A stretch of DNA of 41,287 bases from DASXVX01 sp036504075 (GTDB taxonomy: Bacteria > Bacillota > Sulfobacillia > Symbiobacteriales > Symbiobacteriaceae). Location: assembly GCA_036504075.1 (NCBI GenBank), contig DASXVX010000034.1, forward strand, positions 1-41,287, read 5' to 3'. The position numbers were made by a program, and so were the translations under genes. This document shows positions 1-7,078 of this stretch, one piece after another. How positions within the stretch are numbered: the first letter of the stretch is position 1; each line of letters starts with the position of its first letter. The notes below the pieces were generated by a model. That model ran no database searches. It had not been told where the DNA came from and saw only the letters and a program-made list of their open reading frames with translations.

Positions 1-2
1 TA

Positions 3-58
3 GCGCACAAGCAATCGCGGGGAGCCCTTGGCGGGGCTCCCCGCTATTGCTTGTGCGC
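3..58. terminator. very long near-perfect hairpin, probable terminator of the upstream gene
   Basis: The arms at 3-27 and 34-58 pair over 24 of 25 positions: GCGCACAAGCAAT, one C/T mismatch, then GCGGGGAGCCC, with a 6-nt loop. No T-run follows on the plus strand. It could end transcription of the gene left of the window, which is sigE in many spore formers (inference), or be a mobile inverted repeat. The pairing is certain, the function is not. Confidence 0.6.
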
Positions 59-100
59 CAAATCTGCCACGGGCTCTCCGCAGGGGCAGCATACATATTC

Positions 101-232
101 GGCCGCAGATAACGCAGATGGCGTAGATAATAAACCGTCCCACGACCCGATTCCCCATCTTCCCCCTCGAACCTCAGGTGATATCATTTCACTTTCTTTA
201 ATCTATCTGCGTAATCAGAGCAATCTGCGGCC
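101..232. repeat. GGCCGCAGAT-ended repeat element, copy 1
   Basis: This non-coding 132-bp segment starts GGCCGCAGAT and ends with the exact reverse complement ATCTGCGGCC. Inside each end lie further degenerate CGCAGAT or ATCTGCG units, so the ends match as a longer imperfect inverted repeat. A second element with the same termini is at 12755-12904. No reading frame is shared between the copies. It is best described as a small non-autonomous dispersed repeat. Confidence 0.7.
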
Positions 233-330
233 AAAAACCGTCCGTGGTGCCCTGCTCAGGCCGGCTCAAGCATGCGGCTCATATCCGCCACATCTTCCTT
301 TGGATGCGCATCATGTGGCTTGTGGATGCC

Positions 331-530
331 CATCACGTGCGGGATGGATCAATTCGGATGCCTATCACGTGCGCGATACATCAATTCGGATGCCCATCAC
401 GTGCGCGATACATCAATTCAGATGCCCATCACGTGCCGATGGATCAATTCGGATGCCCATCACGTGCGCGATGCATCAATTCAGATGCCCATCACGTGGC
501 CCATGGATCAATTCGGGTGCCCATCACGTG
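331..530. repeat. seven-copy 32-bp tandem array with CACGTG
   Basis: The 9-mer (C/T)ATCACGTG begins at 331, 363, 395, 427, 458, 490 and 522, so spacing is 32 bp with one 31-bp step. A decayed copy, CATCATGTG, is at 309. Between the 9-mers is a conserved ATCAATTC(G/A)GATGCCC block. The period is not a multiple of three and one step breaks phase, so this is not a coding repeat. It lies about 90 bp upstream of the predicted sigG promoter. No unique spacers are present, so it is not CRISPR. Confidence 0.9.
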
Positions 531-617
531 GCTTCCGTTCTCTTTGCTATCGGCTGGCAACGGCAGCCGCACAACCGCACCCGCAACGATAGTTCATACA
601 GAAAATTCCTTGCAACG

Positions 618-646
618 GAATATCCCCCAGTCCGTCTGGACATACT
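618..646 (+). promoter_or_regulatory. candidate sigma-F-type promoter of sigG
   Basis: A -35 element GAATA (618-622) is followed by a 15-bp spacer and a -10 element GGACATACT (638-646). The -10 fits the forespore pattern GGnnAnAnT. The -35 fits the related sigma-G pattern better than strict sigma-F. The predicted start of transcription is about 45 bp before the sigG start codon. In Bacillus sigG is transcribed by sigma-F, which agrees. Confidence 0.6.
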
Positions 647-696
647 CCCGTCTGTGGGTCTTGGTTCAGCGGTCGAGGGGGAGGCTACACAGCCGC

Positions 697-1470
697 ATGA
701 TGATCAACAAAGTAGAGATCTGCGGGGTCAACACGGCGAAACTGCCGGTACTGACCAACGCGCAGATGCGGGACCTATTCGCCCGCATGCAGGCGGGGGA
801 GACGGCGGCGCGCGACCAGCTAATCACGGGTAACCTGCGCCTGGTGCTCAGCGTGATCCAGCGGTTCAACAACCGTGGCGAGTACGTGGATGACCTGTTT
901 CAGGTAGGCTGCATCGGCCTGATGAAAGCCATTGACAACTTCGACCTCGGCCAAAACGTGAAATTCAGCACGTACGCGGTGCCCATGATCATCGGGGAGA
1001 TTCGGCGGTACCTGCGGGACAACAACCCGATCCGGGTCAGCCGGTCCCTGCGGGACGTGGCCTACAAGGCCCTGCAGGTGCGGGACACCCTGGTCAGCCG
1101 GCTCTCCCGGGAGCCCAGCGTGCAGGAGATTGCAGCGGAGCTAAAACTGCCGCTGGAAGAGATCGTCTTCGCCCTTGACTCCATTCAGGAGCCGGTCTCG
1201 TTGTTCGAGCCGCTCTACCACGACGGCGGCGATCCGATTTACGTCATGGACCAGGTTAGCGACGAGAAGAACCACGACAGCCAGTGGCTGGAGGGCATCT
1301 CGATCCGGGAGGCGCTCCGGCGGCTGAACGAGCGGGAGCGGCTGATCCTCACCCTGCGCTTCTTCGAAGGGAAAACGCAGATGGAGGTGGCCGAGGAGAT
1401 CGGTATCTCTCAGGCTCAGGTGAGCCGGCTGGAGAAGGCGGCGCTGGGGCACATGCGCAAATTCGTGTGA
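697..1470 (+). CDS. sigG: RNA polymerase forespore sigma factor SigG
   Basis: A sigma-70 family factor that directs late forespore transcription after engulfment. The 257-residue product begins with the SigG-specific NKVEICGV segment (Bacillus SigG is about 260 aa). Region 2 includes NLRLVLSVIQRF and DLFQVGCIGLMKAIDNFD (about residues 45-85). The region 4 helix-turn-helix is at about 225-250, with EVAEEIGISQAQVSRLE. The frame stays open far upstream through the CACGTG array, but homology begins only at the ATGATG at 697/700, after a GGGGGAGG site at 677-684. A terminator and spoIIR follow. Confidence in SigG over SigF or SigE is high because of the N-terminal motif. Confidence 0.95.
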   Translation: MMINKVEICGVNTAKLPVLTNAQMRDLFARMQAGETAARDQLITGNLRLVLSVIQRFNNRGEYVDDLFQVGCIGLMKAIDNFDLGQNVKFSTYAVPMIIGEIRRYLRDNNPIRVSRSLRDVAYKALQVRDTLVSRLSREPSVQEIAAELKLPLEEIVFALDSIQEPVSLFEPLYHDGGDPIYVMDQVSDEKNHDSQWLEGISIREALRRLNERERLILTLRFFEGKTQMEVAEEIGISQAQVSRLEKAALGHMRKFV

Positions 1471-1500
1471 CGCTCCGGGCGTGCTTCCGGTTCTGGTACG

Positions 1501-1538
1501 ATGAGGCCCCCTGCCGGTTCTTCGGCAGGGGGCCTCAT
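1501..1538. terminator. terminator after sigG
   Basis: A perfect hairpin has arms ATGAGGCCCCCTGCCG and CGGCAGGGGGCCTCAT around a short loop (GTTCTT). Only a loose T-rich stretch follows. It separates sigG from the independently promoted spoIIR. Confidence 0.8.
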
Positions 1539-1546
1539 CCGTTTCG

Positions 1547-1576
1547 GTTTAAGAAGCGATTTACCTGGCTAGAATT
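1547..1576 (+). promoter_or_regulatory. sigma-F-type promoter of spoIIR
   Basis: GTTTA at 1547-1551, a 15-bp spacer and GGCTAGAATT at 1567-1576 match the sigma-F consensus (GyATA/GTTTA, N15, GGnnAnAnT) at every conserved position. The predicted transcript would start near 1583, with a leader of roughly 28 nt that contains the spoIIR ribosome-binding site. spoIIR is a classic sigma-F target in Bacillus. Confidence 0.75.
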
Positions 1577-1610
1577 CTCCCAGGGACTCATGATCGTGGG
1601 AGGTTGTCCA

Positions 1611-2300
1611 TTGAATCGTAAACTGACCATGGGATTGTCGCTTCTGCTGGCCGGTCTGACGCTGATTTCCACCGGGTGGGTTTTCGCCGGGCGGAGCGGT
1701 GCGGCCGGTTCCGCCCCCGGCCCGGCGGCTACAGACTGGTCGCAGCAGGTAATCCGGCTGCACGTGGTCGCCAACAGCGATTCAGAGGCAGACCAGGACC
1801 TGAAGCGGGCCGTCCGGGACGCTGTGCTGAACGAGGTGACGCCGCTGTTCACGGGCGTCGCTTCACAGGCCGAGGCGCTTACGGCCATCGACCAGGCGAC
1901 CCCCCAGATTCAGCAGGCGGCCGCAGCGGTGGTGGCCGGCCGGGGGCAGCACTACCCGGTGCGGGTCGAACTGGGGCGGTTTACGTTTCCCGGCAAGGCT
2001 TACGGGGCGCTCTTTCTGCCCGCCGGGGAGTACATGGCGGTCAAAGTATTGATCGGTGAGAGCGCCGGCGCCAACTGGTGGTGTGTGCTGTTCCCGCCGC
2101 TCTGCTTTACCGACTGGACCACCGGGCTGGTGCTGGAACCCAAGCCCGGCACGGGCGGGCGGGAAACGGTGACCGTGCACCGGGCGCCGGCGCCTTCGCC
2201 GGTGCTGGTGGATGAGGAGCAGGCCAGGCCGGTGGAAGTCCGGGGCCGGTCGCTGCTGCTGGAGAAGTTCCGGCGGTACCGGATGCCCAACGCCAAGTAA
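1611..2300 (+). CDS. spoIIR: stage II sporulation protein R (SpoIIR)
   Basis: A forespore-made secreted signal that triggers the mother-cell protease SpoIIGA to process pro-sigma-E. The product of about 229 aa has an N-terminal export segment (residues about 7-27, LSLLLAGLTLISTGWVFA). It carries the family signatures IRLHVVANSDSEADQ and WWCVLFPPLCF. TTG at 1611 was chosen because GGGAGG lies at 1598-1603, 7 nt away. An ATG at 1590 has no such site and sits almost at the predicted transcript start. Length fits Bacillus SpoIIR (about 224 aa). The gene is independently promoted by the sigma-F-type site just upstream. Confidence 0.93.
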   Translation: MNRKLTMGLSLLLAGLTLISTGWVFAGRSGAAGSAPGPAATDWSQQVIRLHVVANSDSEADQDLKRAVRDAVLNEVTPLFTGVASQAEALTAIDQATPQIQQAAAAVVAGRGQHYPVRVELGRFTFPGKAYGALFLPAGEYMAVKVLIGESAGANWWCVLFPPLCFTDWTTGLVLEPKPGTGGRETVTVHRAPAPSPVLVDEEQARPVEVRGRSLLLEKFRRYRMPNAK

Positions 2301-2375
2301 AGGCCGACGGCAGGGGAATCTGCCCACTGCCCTTGCATAGAATCCACCGAGACCCAGGGGTGGGGAGGGCCAGGC

Positions 2376-2639
2376 ATGGCAAGCACCAAAGCGTCCGACC
2401 TTCGCAAAGACGTGATCGACATCCGGAGCGGTCGCCGTCTGGGCGAACTGATCGATGTGGAGATTGACGAAGAAAGCGGCCGGATCACGTCGATCGTGGT
2501 ACCTGGCGAGTCCAAGTATTTCGGACTGCTGGGCGGCGGCCCTGACATGGTGATTCCGTGGAGCCGGATCCGGCGCATCGGGCCGGACTGCATCCTGGTG
2601 GACCTGGACCAGGGATTCGCGCCGCCGCCGGCCTTATGA
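2376..2639 (+). CDS. YlmC/YmxH family PRC-barrel sporulation protein
   Basis: A small 87-aa protein made almost entirely of one PRC-barrel domain: KDVIDIRSGRRLGELIDVEID, then the strand IVVPGESKYFGLL and the hallmark VIPWSRIRRIGPDCILVD. Members are widespread in endospore formers and lie near spoIIR or ymxG/ymxH genes; the molecular role is not established. GGGAGG precedes the ATG. The gene follows spoIIR by 75 bp with no terminator between, so co-transcription is likely. Confidence 0.88.
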   Translation: MASTKASDLRKDVIDIRSGRRLGELIDVEIDEESGRITSIVVPGESKYFGLLGGGPDMVIPWSRIRRIGPDCILVDLDQGFAPPPAL

Positions 2640-2651
2640 CACGGCCAGGTT

Positions 2652-2686
2652 GCGAGTCCTGCTGACGCAGCAGGGCTCGCTTTTTC
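2652..2686 (+). terminator. rho-independent terminator
   Basis: The stem GCGAGtCCTGCTG / CAGCAGGgCTCGC with an ACG loop is followed directly by TTTTTC. It ends the spoIIR/YlmC transcript. Confidence 0.9.
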
Positions 2687-2746
2687 GCGACTGACTCGGT
2701 CAGTCCGCGATTGACTCGGTCAGTCCGCGACTGACTCGGTCAGTCG
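2687..2746. repeat. three 20-bp tandem palindromic repeats
   Basis: Three consecutive 20-bp units have cores TGACTCGGTCA at 2692, 2712 and 2732. Each core is an inverted repeat, (A)CTGAC-TCG-GTCAG(T); the middle copy has one T-for-C change. They start directly after the terminator T-run, between convergent genes. The form is that of a TetR-type operator, but no promoter or regulator is next to it. Confidence 0.85.
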
Positions 2747-2863
2747 CCGGAGCGGCCGGCAGACTTTTGCGGAGCAAAAGGATGGAGGCAACTATATTCC
2801 GCCGCCGGGCAGGTGCGCAACCATAGATGCCCTGCTCCGGCAGGACTGGGAGGCGTGAACAGC

Positions 2864-2890
2864 ACAGCCGGGCTTTATCAGCCCGGCTGT
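2864..2890 (-). terminator. hairpin downstream of the DinB-family gene
   Basis: Perfect 10-bp arms ACAGCCGGGC / GCCCGGCTGT surround a 7-nt loop just past the minus-strand stop codon. It lacks a T-run, so it is a weak or factor-assisted terminator. Confidence 0.65.
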
Positions 2891-2907
2891 CGCACTGTGT
2901 GCCAATT

Positions 2908-3411
2908 CTACTTCAGAAGCTTTTTGATCATCTGAATCTGGCCCAGGTGCTGGGCCTGGTGGTTCGGCAGCAGGGCCAGCGCCCAGCGGACAGTCGGGTG
3001 GCGCCCGCCGGTGAACTCCAGCTCCCGGTCCAGTTCGCCGTCGCTGATCCGCCCGAGCACCTGAATCAGCATTTCCCGGGACCGGTCCATTTTGGCCGTC
3101 AGGCTCTCGACCGTCTCGCCCGTCGCCTCGGGCAACAGGCCGGTACCGCCCTTATTCAGGAGAAACTCGGCCTTCAGGTCGTCCGGCAGGGGCTGGGCCA
3201 TGAGCCGGTAGGCCATGTTCGCCTCGGTGGCGCAGATATGTACAGCAATGGTGGCAATGCTGTTAGCCAGCCCGGTGGGCACCTGGCTAAGCTGTTCGGG
3301 GGTCAGGCCTTCAAGGGTTGCCTTCAGCCGCTGGCGTCCGAACTCCAGGGGGCCGACCGTGCCTGCCACGTGACCGGTGAGATCAGGGGGAATTACCAGG
3401 TCAATCCGCAT
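2908..3411 (-). CDS. DinB superfamily protein
   Basis: A predicted four-helix-bundle metalloprotein of the DinB/DUF664 class (167 aa). Candidate metal-binding histidines are in IAVHICATEANMAYR in the second helix and in NHQAQHLGQIQMIKKL at the C-terminus, giving the typical H...HxxxH layout. Some relatives are thiol S-transferases; the substrate here cannot be read from sequence. ATG at 3411 was chosen because AAAGGAGG lies 8 nt upstream; an in-frame start 27 bp earlier lies before that site. It faces the spoIIR operon convergently and follows gerW on the same strand. Confidence 0.82.
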   Translation of the reverse strand: MRIDLVIPPDLTGHVAGTVGPLEFGRQRLKATLEGLTPEQLSQVPTGLANSIATIAVHICATEANMAYRLMAQPLPDDLKAEFLLNKGGTGLLPEATGETVESLTAKMDRSREMLIQVLGRISDGELDRELEFTGGRHPTVRWALALLPNHQAQHLGQIQMIKKLLK

Positions 3412-3506
3412 AGCGACAACCTCCTTTATCACTACCACAATACCCGATGTTTCGGGGGATGTGCAACAGCGGTCGCGGCGGTTGACGCCAATGGCGGTTG
3501 ACTTCG

Positions 3507-3541
3507 ATAGAAAAGGCGGGGTGCATCGCTGCGCCCCCGCC
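3507..3541 (-). terminator. terminator of the DUF2953-gerW operon
   Basis: Read on the minus strand, GGCGGGG ... CCCCGCC is followed by TTTTC. It lies just after the gerW stop codon at 3549. Confidence 0.8.
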
Positions 3542-3548
3542 GTTGTGC

Positions 3549-3950
3549 CTAGAAAATCTCCTTCTTGTGCTCGTCCTTCTTGGCCTCTTCCTTCTTGGCC
3601 TCGTCCTTCTTCAGGACAAGCTGGACCTTGTCGAGGATCGTCGGGATTTCCTCGATGAGCTTCTCCAGCGGCCCGCCGCGGGTGAACGGCACGACGCTGA
3701 CTTCGCCGGCCTTGATCACGATGATGGCCTTGGGCGCCAGCCGCGCAGCCCCCCCGCCGCCGCTGCCGGTTCCCGCCTGCTCCTCTTTGGACTTGCCTTC
3801 GCCGGCGCCGCCGCCGAACCCGAAGGTGAGATCCATTACCGGGACCAGGGTGCAGTTCTCGACTTTGACCGGTTCCCCGATGACGGTCTTCGTGTTGATG
3901 TTCCGCTCCAGAGTGGTGACCAGGTTGTCGATCAGCTGAACAGTCGCCAT
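3549..3950 (-). CDS. gerW: GerW family sporulation protein (YtfJ)
   Basis: A spore germination protein made in the forespore. The 133-aa product has the family core: N-terminal helix LIDNLVTTLERNINTKTVIGEP, the glycine-rich DLTFGFGGGAGEG, then GAARLAPKAIIVIKAGEVSVVP. The acidic/lysine tail (KKDEAKKEEAKKDEHKKE) is low complexity. ATG at 3950 has AAAGGAGG 8 nt upstream. It is 29 bp downstream of the DUF2953 gene, a pairing conserved in spore formers, so the two form an operon. Confidence 0.92.
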   Translation of the reverse strand: MATVQLIDNLVTTLERNINTKTVIGEPVKVENCTLVPVMDLTFGFGGGAGEGKSKEEQAGTGSGGGGAARLAPKAIIVIKAGEVSVVPFTRGGPLEKLIEEIPTILDKVQLVLKKDEAKKEEAKKDEHKKEIF

Positions 3951-3979
3951 GAACTCAACCTCCTTTGAACGGGATCACT

Positions 3980-4705
3980 CTATGGACTCGCACCAGTTCC
4001 TGCAGCCGCCTCCGGACGGGTTGGTGCGGGCGCACCGGCACGTCGGGAGCGCTGCAACCTTGTTTTCAAACGCTGCTTCAGGTGTCGCCGCAACACCGGG
4101 TTTCGCAGGCCCGCCCAGGCCGCTGCCAGCACCTGAAAGCCAAAAATTCGTCCGTCGGCCCGGACCCAGCCGTTCAGGCCAGGGTCCAGGAAATCGGGCT
4201 GCAGCCGGACCCCGCGTGGCCGGCCGGTCGCCGCGAGAACGGCCTCGCAGGTCCCGGTCAGCACCGGGTCTGAGAAACCGTAGACCAGGTTGCCGTGCAG
4301 CCGGACCCCCAGCGCTTTCCAGACCCGCCTCGCAAACCGGACCGCCTCCCGAATCGGCGCGCGCAGGAGATCGCACTCCAGGTTGGGACGGCTGCGCCGC
4401 TCCCGCCGGCGCCCCGGCTTGCCGTGCAGCCGGAACCCCAGCAAACGCACTTCCGCCAGGTGTATGACCCGTCCTTCGCCTGCCACCTGACCCATGAGCA
4501 GCAGCCAGCCCCAGCGGAAGCGGGCGGCCCAGCGCACCGTGCCGGTCAGGTTTTCCTCCAGCAGGTCGCCGGTCAGGGCGGTTTCCGTCCGGGCTGACAC
4601 GTGCAGAGGGAGGAAGGAGACCGCAGCCAGCGCTACCAGGACCACGGCCAGGACGGCCGCCAGCGCCCACCCGATTGCCAGAGCGATGATTGCCAGGGCG
4701 GTCAC
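3980..4705 (-). CDS. DUF2953 domain-containing membrane protein
   Basis: A 241-aa protein with one strong N-terminal transmembrane helix (residues about 3-33, rich in Ala/Leu/Val) followed by a soluble, Arg-rich domain. The DUF2953 core appears near the C-terminus as VRLHGNLVYGFSDPVLTGT, followed by the PDFLDPGLNGWVRADGRIFGF stretch. The family is found almost only in endospore formers, beside gerW, and its biochemical role is unknown. The GTG start at 4705 follows an AGGTGA site. A tail rich in Arg/Ala/Pro ends the protein. Confidence 0.85.
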   Translation of the reverse strand: MTALAIIALAIGWALAAVLAVVLVALAAVSFLPLHVSARTETALTGDLLEENLTGTVRWAARFRWGWLLLMGQVAGEGRVIHLAEVRLLGFRLHGKPGRRRERRSRPNLECDLLRAPIREAVRFARRVWKALGVRLHGNLVYGFSDPVLTGTCEAVLAATGRPRGVRLQPDFLDPGLNGWVRADGRIFGFQVLAAAWAGLRNPVLRRHLKQRLKTRLQRSRRAGAPAPTRPEAAAGTGASP

Positions 4706-4737
4706 GTCGACTCACCTGCCTTAGGACCTCTCTCCCC

Positions 4738-4805
4738 TCCTATTAAACAGAATTAGCACTGAAATTTCAACATAAAGTTAATCGTTCAACATACGAAAGA
4801 TTTAC
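4738..4805. promoter_or_regulatory. AT-rich divergent promoter region
   Basis: This is a markedly AT-rich patch in a GC-rich window, between the divergent DUF2953-gerW operon and pgeF. It must hold the start sites of at least one of them. No -35/-10 pair stands out enough to name; GTATG and TTTATG on the minus strand are possible forespore-type elements. Confidence 0.4.
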
Positions 4806-4906
4806 CGAAACACGCGGGTCGCGGCAGAACCTGGGGGCCATCCGTGGCCTCGGATGAGACGTTTTGCTAGAATAGGGGAAGAACATGAACGACAGGAGGC
4901 GGCTTC

Positions 4907-5722
4907 ATGCCAGGTGTGGCCCATTGGCTGGAGCAGGATGGCATCGGCCGCCTGCACATGACTTTCCTGGAAGCGGCCGGCAGCGTCGCCGCATTCTTTA
5001 CGGGCCGGGCCGGTGGCGCCAGCCCCCGGTGGGACGGCGGGCTGAACTGGAGCTATTCGGTCGGCGACGACCTGGCGTTTGTGGCGGAGAACAAGCGCCG
5101 GACGCTGGCGCTCGTCGGGGTGACGCCGGACCGGGCCGTCATGGCCGGGCTGGTGCACGGTAACCGGGTGGTGGCGGTGACCGGAGAGGAGGCCGCGGAA
5201 CGGGACGGCGTCCGGCTGGTGCCGGATTGCGACGCGCTGATTACCGACCGGCCGGAACTGGCGCTGATTGTTACGGCGGCGGACTGCGTGCCCGTCTTTC
5301 TGTACGACCCGGTGCGGCGGGCCGCGGGCATCGCACACGCCGGGTGGCGCGGCACGGTGGCAGGCATCGCCGGCCAGACAGCCAGGGCCATGTCCGGTGC
5401 CTTCGGCTGCGATCCCGCTGATATCCGGGCGGTGGTGGGTCCGTCCATCGGCCCGTGCTGCTTCGAGGTGGACGACCTGGTAGCCGCCCCCCTGCGGGCC
5501 GGTTACGGGGCCGGCGCCGCCTTGCTCCTGAAACCGGGAGCGGCGCCCGGGAAGTATCTCCTGGACCTCTGGGAAGCGAACCGGCTGGACTTGCGTAAAG
5601 CCGGGGTGAACGCGGTCGAAGTGAGCGGGGCCTGTACCGCCTGCGGCTCCGACCGGTACTTCTCCCACCGGGGCGAGTCCGGTCAGGCCGGACGGGGGGC
5701 TGCCGTGATTGTGCTGAAGTAG
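4907..5722 (+). CDS. pgeF: peptidoglycan editing factor PgeF / YfiH laccase-domain protein
   Basis: A multicopper-oxidoreductase-like (YfiH) protein of 271 aa, described both as a purine nucleoside phosphorylase/deaminase and as an editor of peptidoglycan precursors. The zinc/active-site motifs are all present: VTAADCVPVF (about 123-132), HAGWRGT (about 145-151), GPSIGPCCFEV and CTACGSDRYFSHR near the C-terminus. AGGAGG lies just before the ATG. It heads the division cluster: the adaptor gene follows by 25 bp. Confidence 0.93.
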   Translation: MPGVAHWLEQDGIGRLHMTFLEAAGSVAAFFTGRAGGASPRWDGGLNWSYSVGDDLAFVAENKRRTLALVGVTPDRAVMAGLVHGNRVVAVTGEEAAERDGVRLVPDCDALITDRPELALIVTAADCVPVFLYDPVRRAAGIAHAGWRGTVAGIAGQTARAMSGAFGCDPADIRAVVGPSIGPCCFEVDDLVAAPLRAGYGAGAALLLKPGAAPGKYLLDLWEANRLDLRKAGVNAVEVSGACTACGSDRYFSHRGESGQAGRGAAVIVLK

Positions 5723-5747
5723 AATTTTGCCGGGGGTGACACCCTCC

Positions 5748-6989
5748 ATGTCGCAACCGCTTGCCGTTCGCCGGCGTCCACCAACGGTCCGACGTGAACT
5801 GAAGCTGCAGCGGGCGGGCGATCCCCGCCTCTGGGTCGCCGCGACCATCGCACTGGTGCTGGCCATTGGCATTCCGATGGCCACCATCTGGGGCCTGTAT
5901 GGTCAGGGAGATGAAAACACGCTGCCGCTCAACCAGTCCACCCTGGAAGTGACCCTGGCGACCGACGGCTTTCTGGTCCGCCGCGAGCAGGTATACCGGG
6001 CGCCGGTGGCGGGGGCTGTCCGGCGGTTGGTGGAGGAGGGCCATGCGGTGCGGGTCGGGACGCCCGTCGTGGACATTGGCGCCGCGGGGGGGCAGGCTGA
6101 CAACCTGCCAACGGTCGCCCCCGCCCTGCCCGCCACGCCGCTGCCGCTGCTGCGTGGTGATGCCGGCGCAGCGATCGACGACCTTTCGGTAGAGATCTAC
6201 CAGACGGCCCGGGACCTCAACGACGCCCTGGGCCGGGGCAGCGGGGCGGAAGTCGCCCGCCTGCAGGCCCTGCTGGACACCCTGGCCGCCCGCCAATGGG
6301 ATCTCGCCCGCAAGGCCGGAGCGGCCCCCGGTCCGGCGCCCCGGCCGGCATCGCCGGTCCGGAGCGCCGGCGGCGCCGTCCAGGTAATCTCGGACGTCGC
6401 CGGTCTTCTGACATACCAGACCGACGGCCTCGAAGAGGCCCTGAATCCCGATTCCATCGGCAGTTGGAAGCCCTCCTGGTTTAAGCGGCTGACTGCACCC
6501 AATCCCGACCGGACCGGGGTCGGCAACACCCAATCGGGCGCCCCGGTTTTCAAAGTGGCCGACAGCCTCAGCCTGGGTCTGGTGACGGTGGTGCCGCGCA
6601 GCGCCGCTCCCGCCCTTGCGGACGACGACCGGGTCCAACTCCGGATCGACGAAGTGCCGGGCCGGACGGTTGCGGCCCGGGTCACCCGCCATGTGGTGGA
6701 GGGGGATGAGCTGCTGCTGTACCTGACCGCTTCCGAATCCCCCGAAGAGCTAGCAACGCTGCGGCGGGTGCGGGCGACGCTGGTCTTTGCCATCCATAAC
6801 GGCAAGATCGCACCGCGCACTGCGGTCGACGTGCGGGCCGGCGTGCAGGGCGTCTGGGTGAAGCAGGGCGATGCGACGCACTTCAAGCCGGTGACCGTCC
6901 TGGGCGGCAATGAGACTCGAGTGGCATTGGAAACCGATCTGCCGCCGGGGACCCGAATCTTGAAGGTTGCGCCACAGCGGAAGCAGTAG
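5748..6989 (+). CDS. HlyD-like membrane adaptor protein
   Basis: A 413-aa protein with a basic N-terminus, one transmembrane helix (about residues 28-50, VAATIALVLAIGIPMATIWGLYG) and an extracytoplasmic part. A split biotinyl-lipoyl-like hairpin is visible: first half TDGFLVRREQVYRAPVAGAV and GHAVRVGTPVVDIG, second half near GAPVFKVADSLSLGL. A C-terminal beta domain follows. ATG 5748 was preferred over an upstream TTG because GGGGGTGA lies about 8 nt before it. Equivalent genes sit between pgeF and yggS in many Firmicutes; no partner transporter is nearby, so a role in envelope assembly is only inferred. Confidence 0.75.
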   Translation: MSQPLAVRRRPPTVRRELKLQRAGDPRLWVAATIALVLAIGIPMATIWGLYGQGDENTLPLNQSTLEVTLATDGFLVRREQVYRAPVAGAVRRLVEEGHAVRVGTPVVDIGAAGGQADNLPTVAPALPATPLPLLRGDAGAAIDDLSVEIYQTARDLNDALGRGSGAEVARLQALLDTLAARQWDLARKAGAAPGPAPRPASPVRSAGGAVQVISDVAGLLTYQTDGLEEALNPDSIGSWKPSWFKRLTAPNPDRTGVGNTQSGAPVFKVADSLSLGLVTVVPRSAAPALADDDRVQLRIDEVPGRTVAARVTRHVVEGDELLLYLTASESPEELATLRRVRATLVFAIHNGKIAPRTAVDVRAGVQGVWVKQGDATHFKPVTVLGGNETRVALETDLPPGTRILKVAPQRKQ

Positions 6990-7078
6990 CCGAAGGAACT
7001 TCCCGCCATAATTCGAGGGGGACGAAACCTGGTTCAATGGAAATTCTGTCTGCAAATCGGAAGGGAAGTTGGATTTTG

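Noticed and set aside
309..530. CRISPR array
   Set aside because: The units are contiguous tandem copies with no unique spacers and no cas genes.
331..530. parS centromere sites (contain CACGTG)
   Set aside because: Bases flanking CACGTG do not match TGTTTCACGTGAAACA, and no parA/parB genes are here.
244..696. N-terminal extension of SigG through the repeat array
   Set aside because: The frame is open, but there is no family similarity before the NKVEICGV start, and a ribosome-binding site precedes it.
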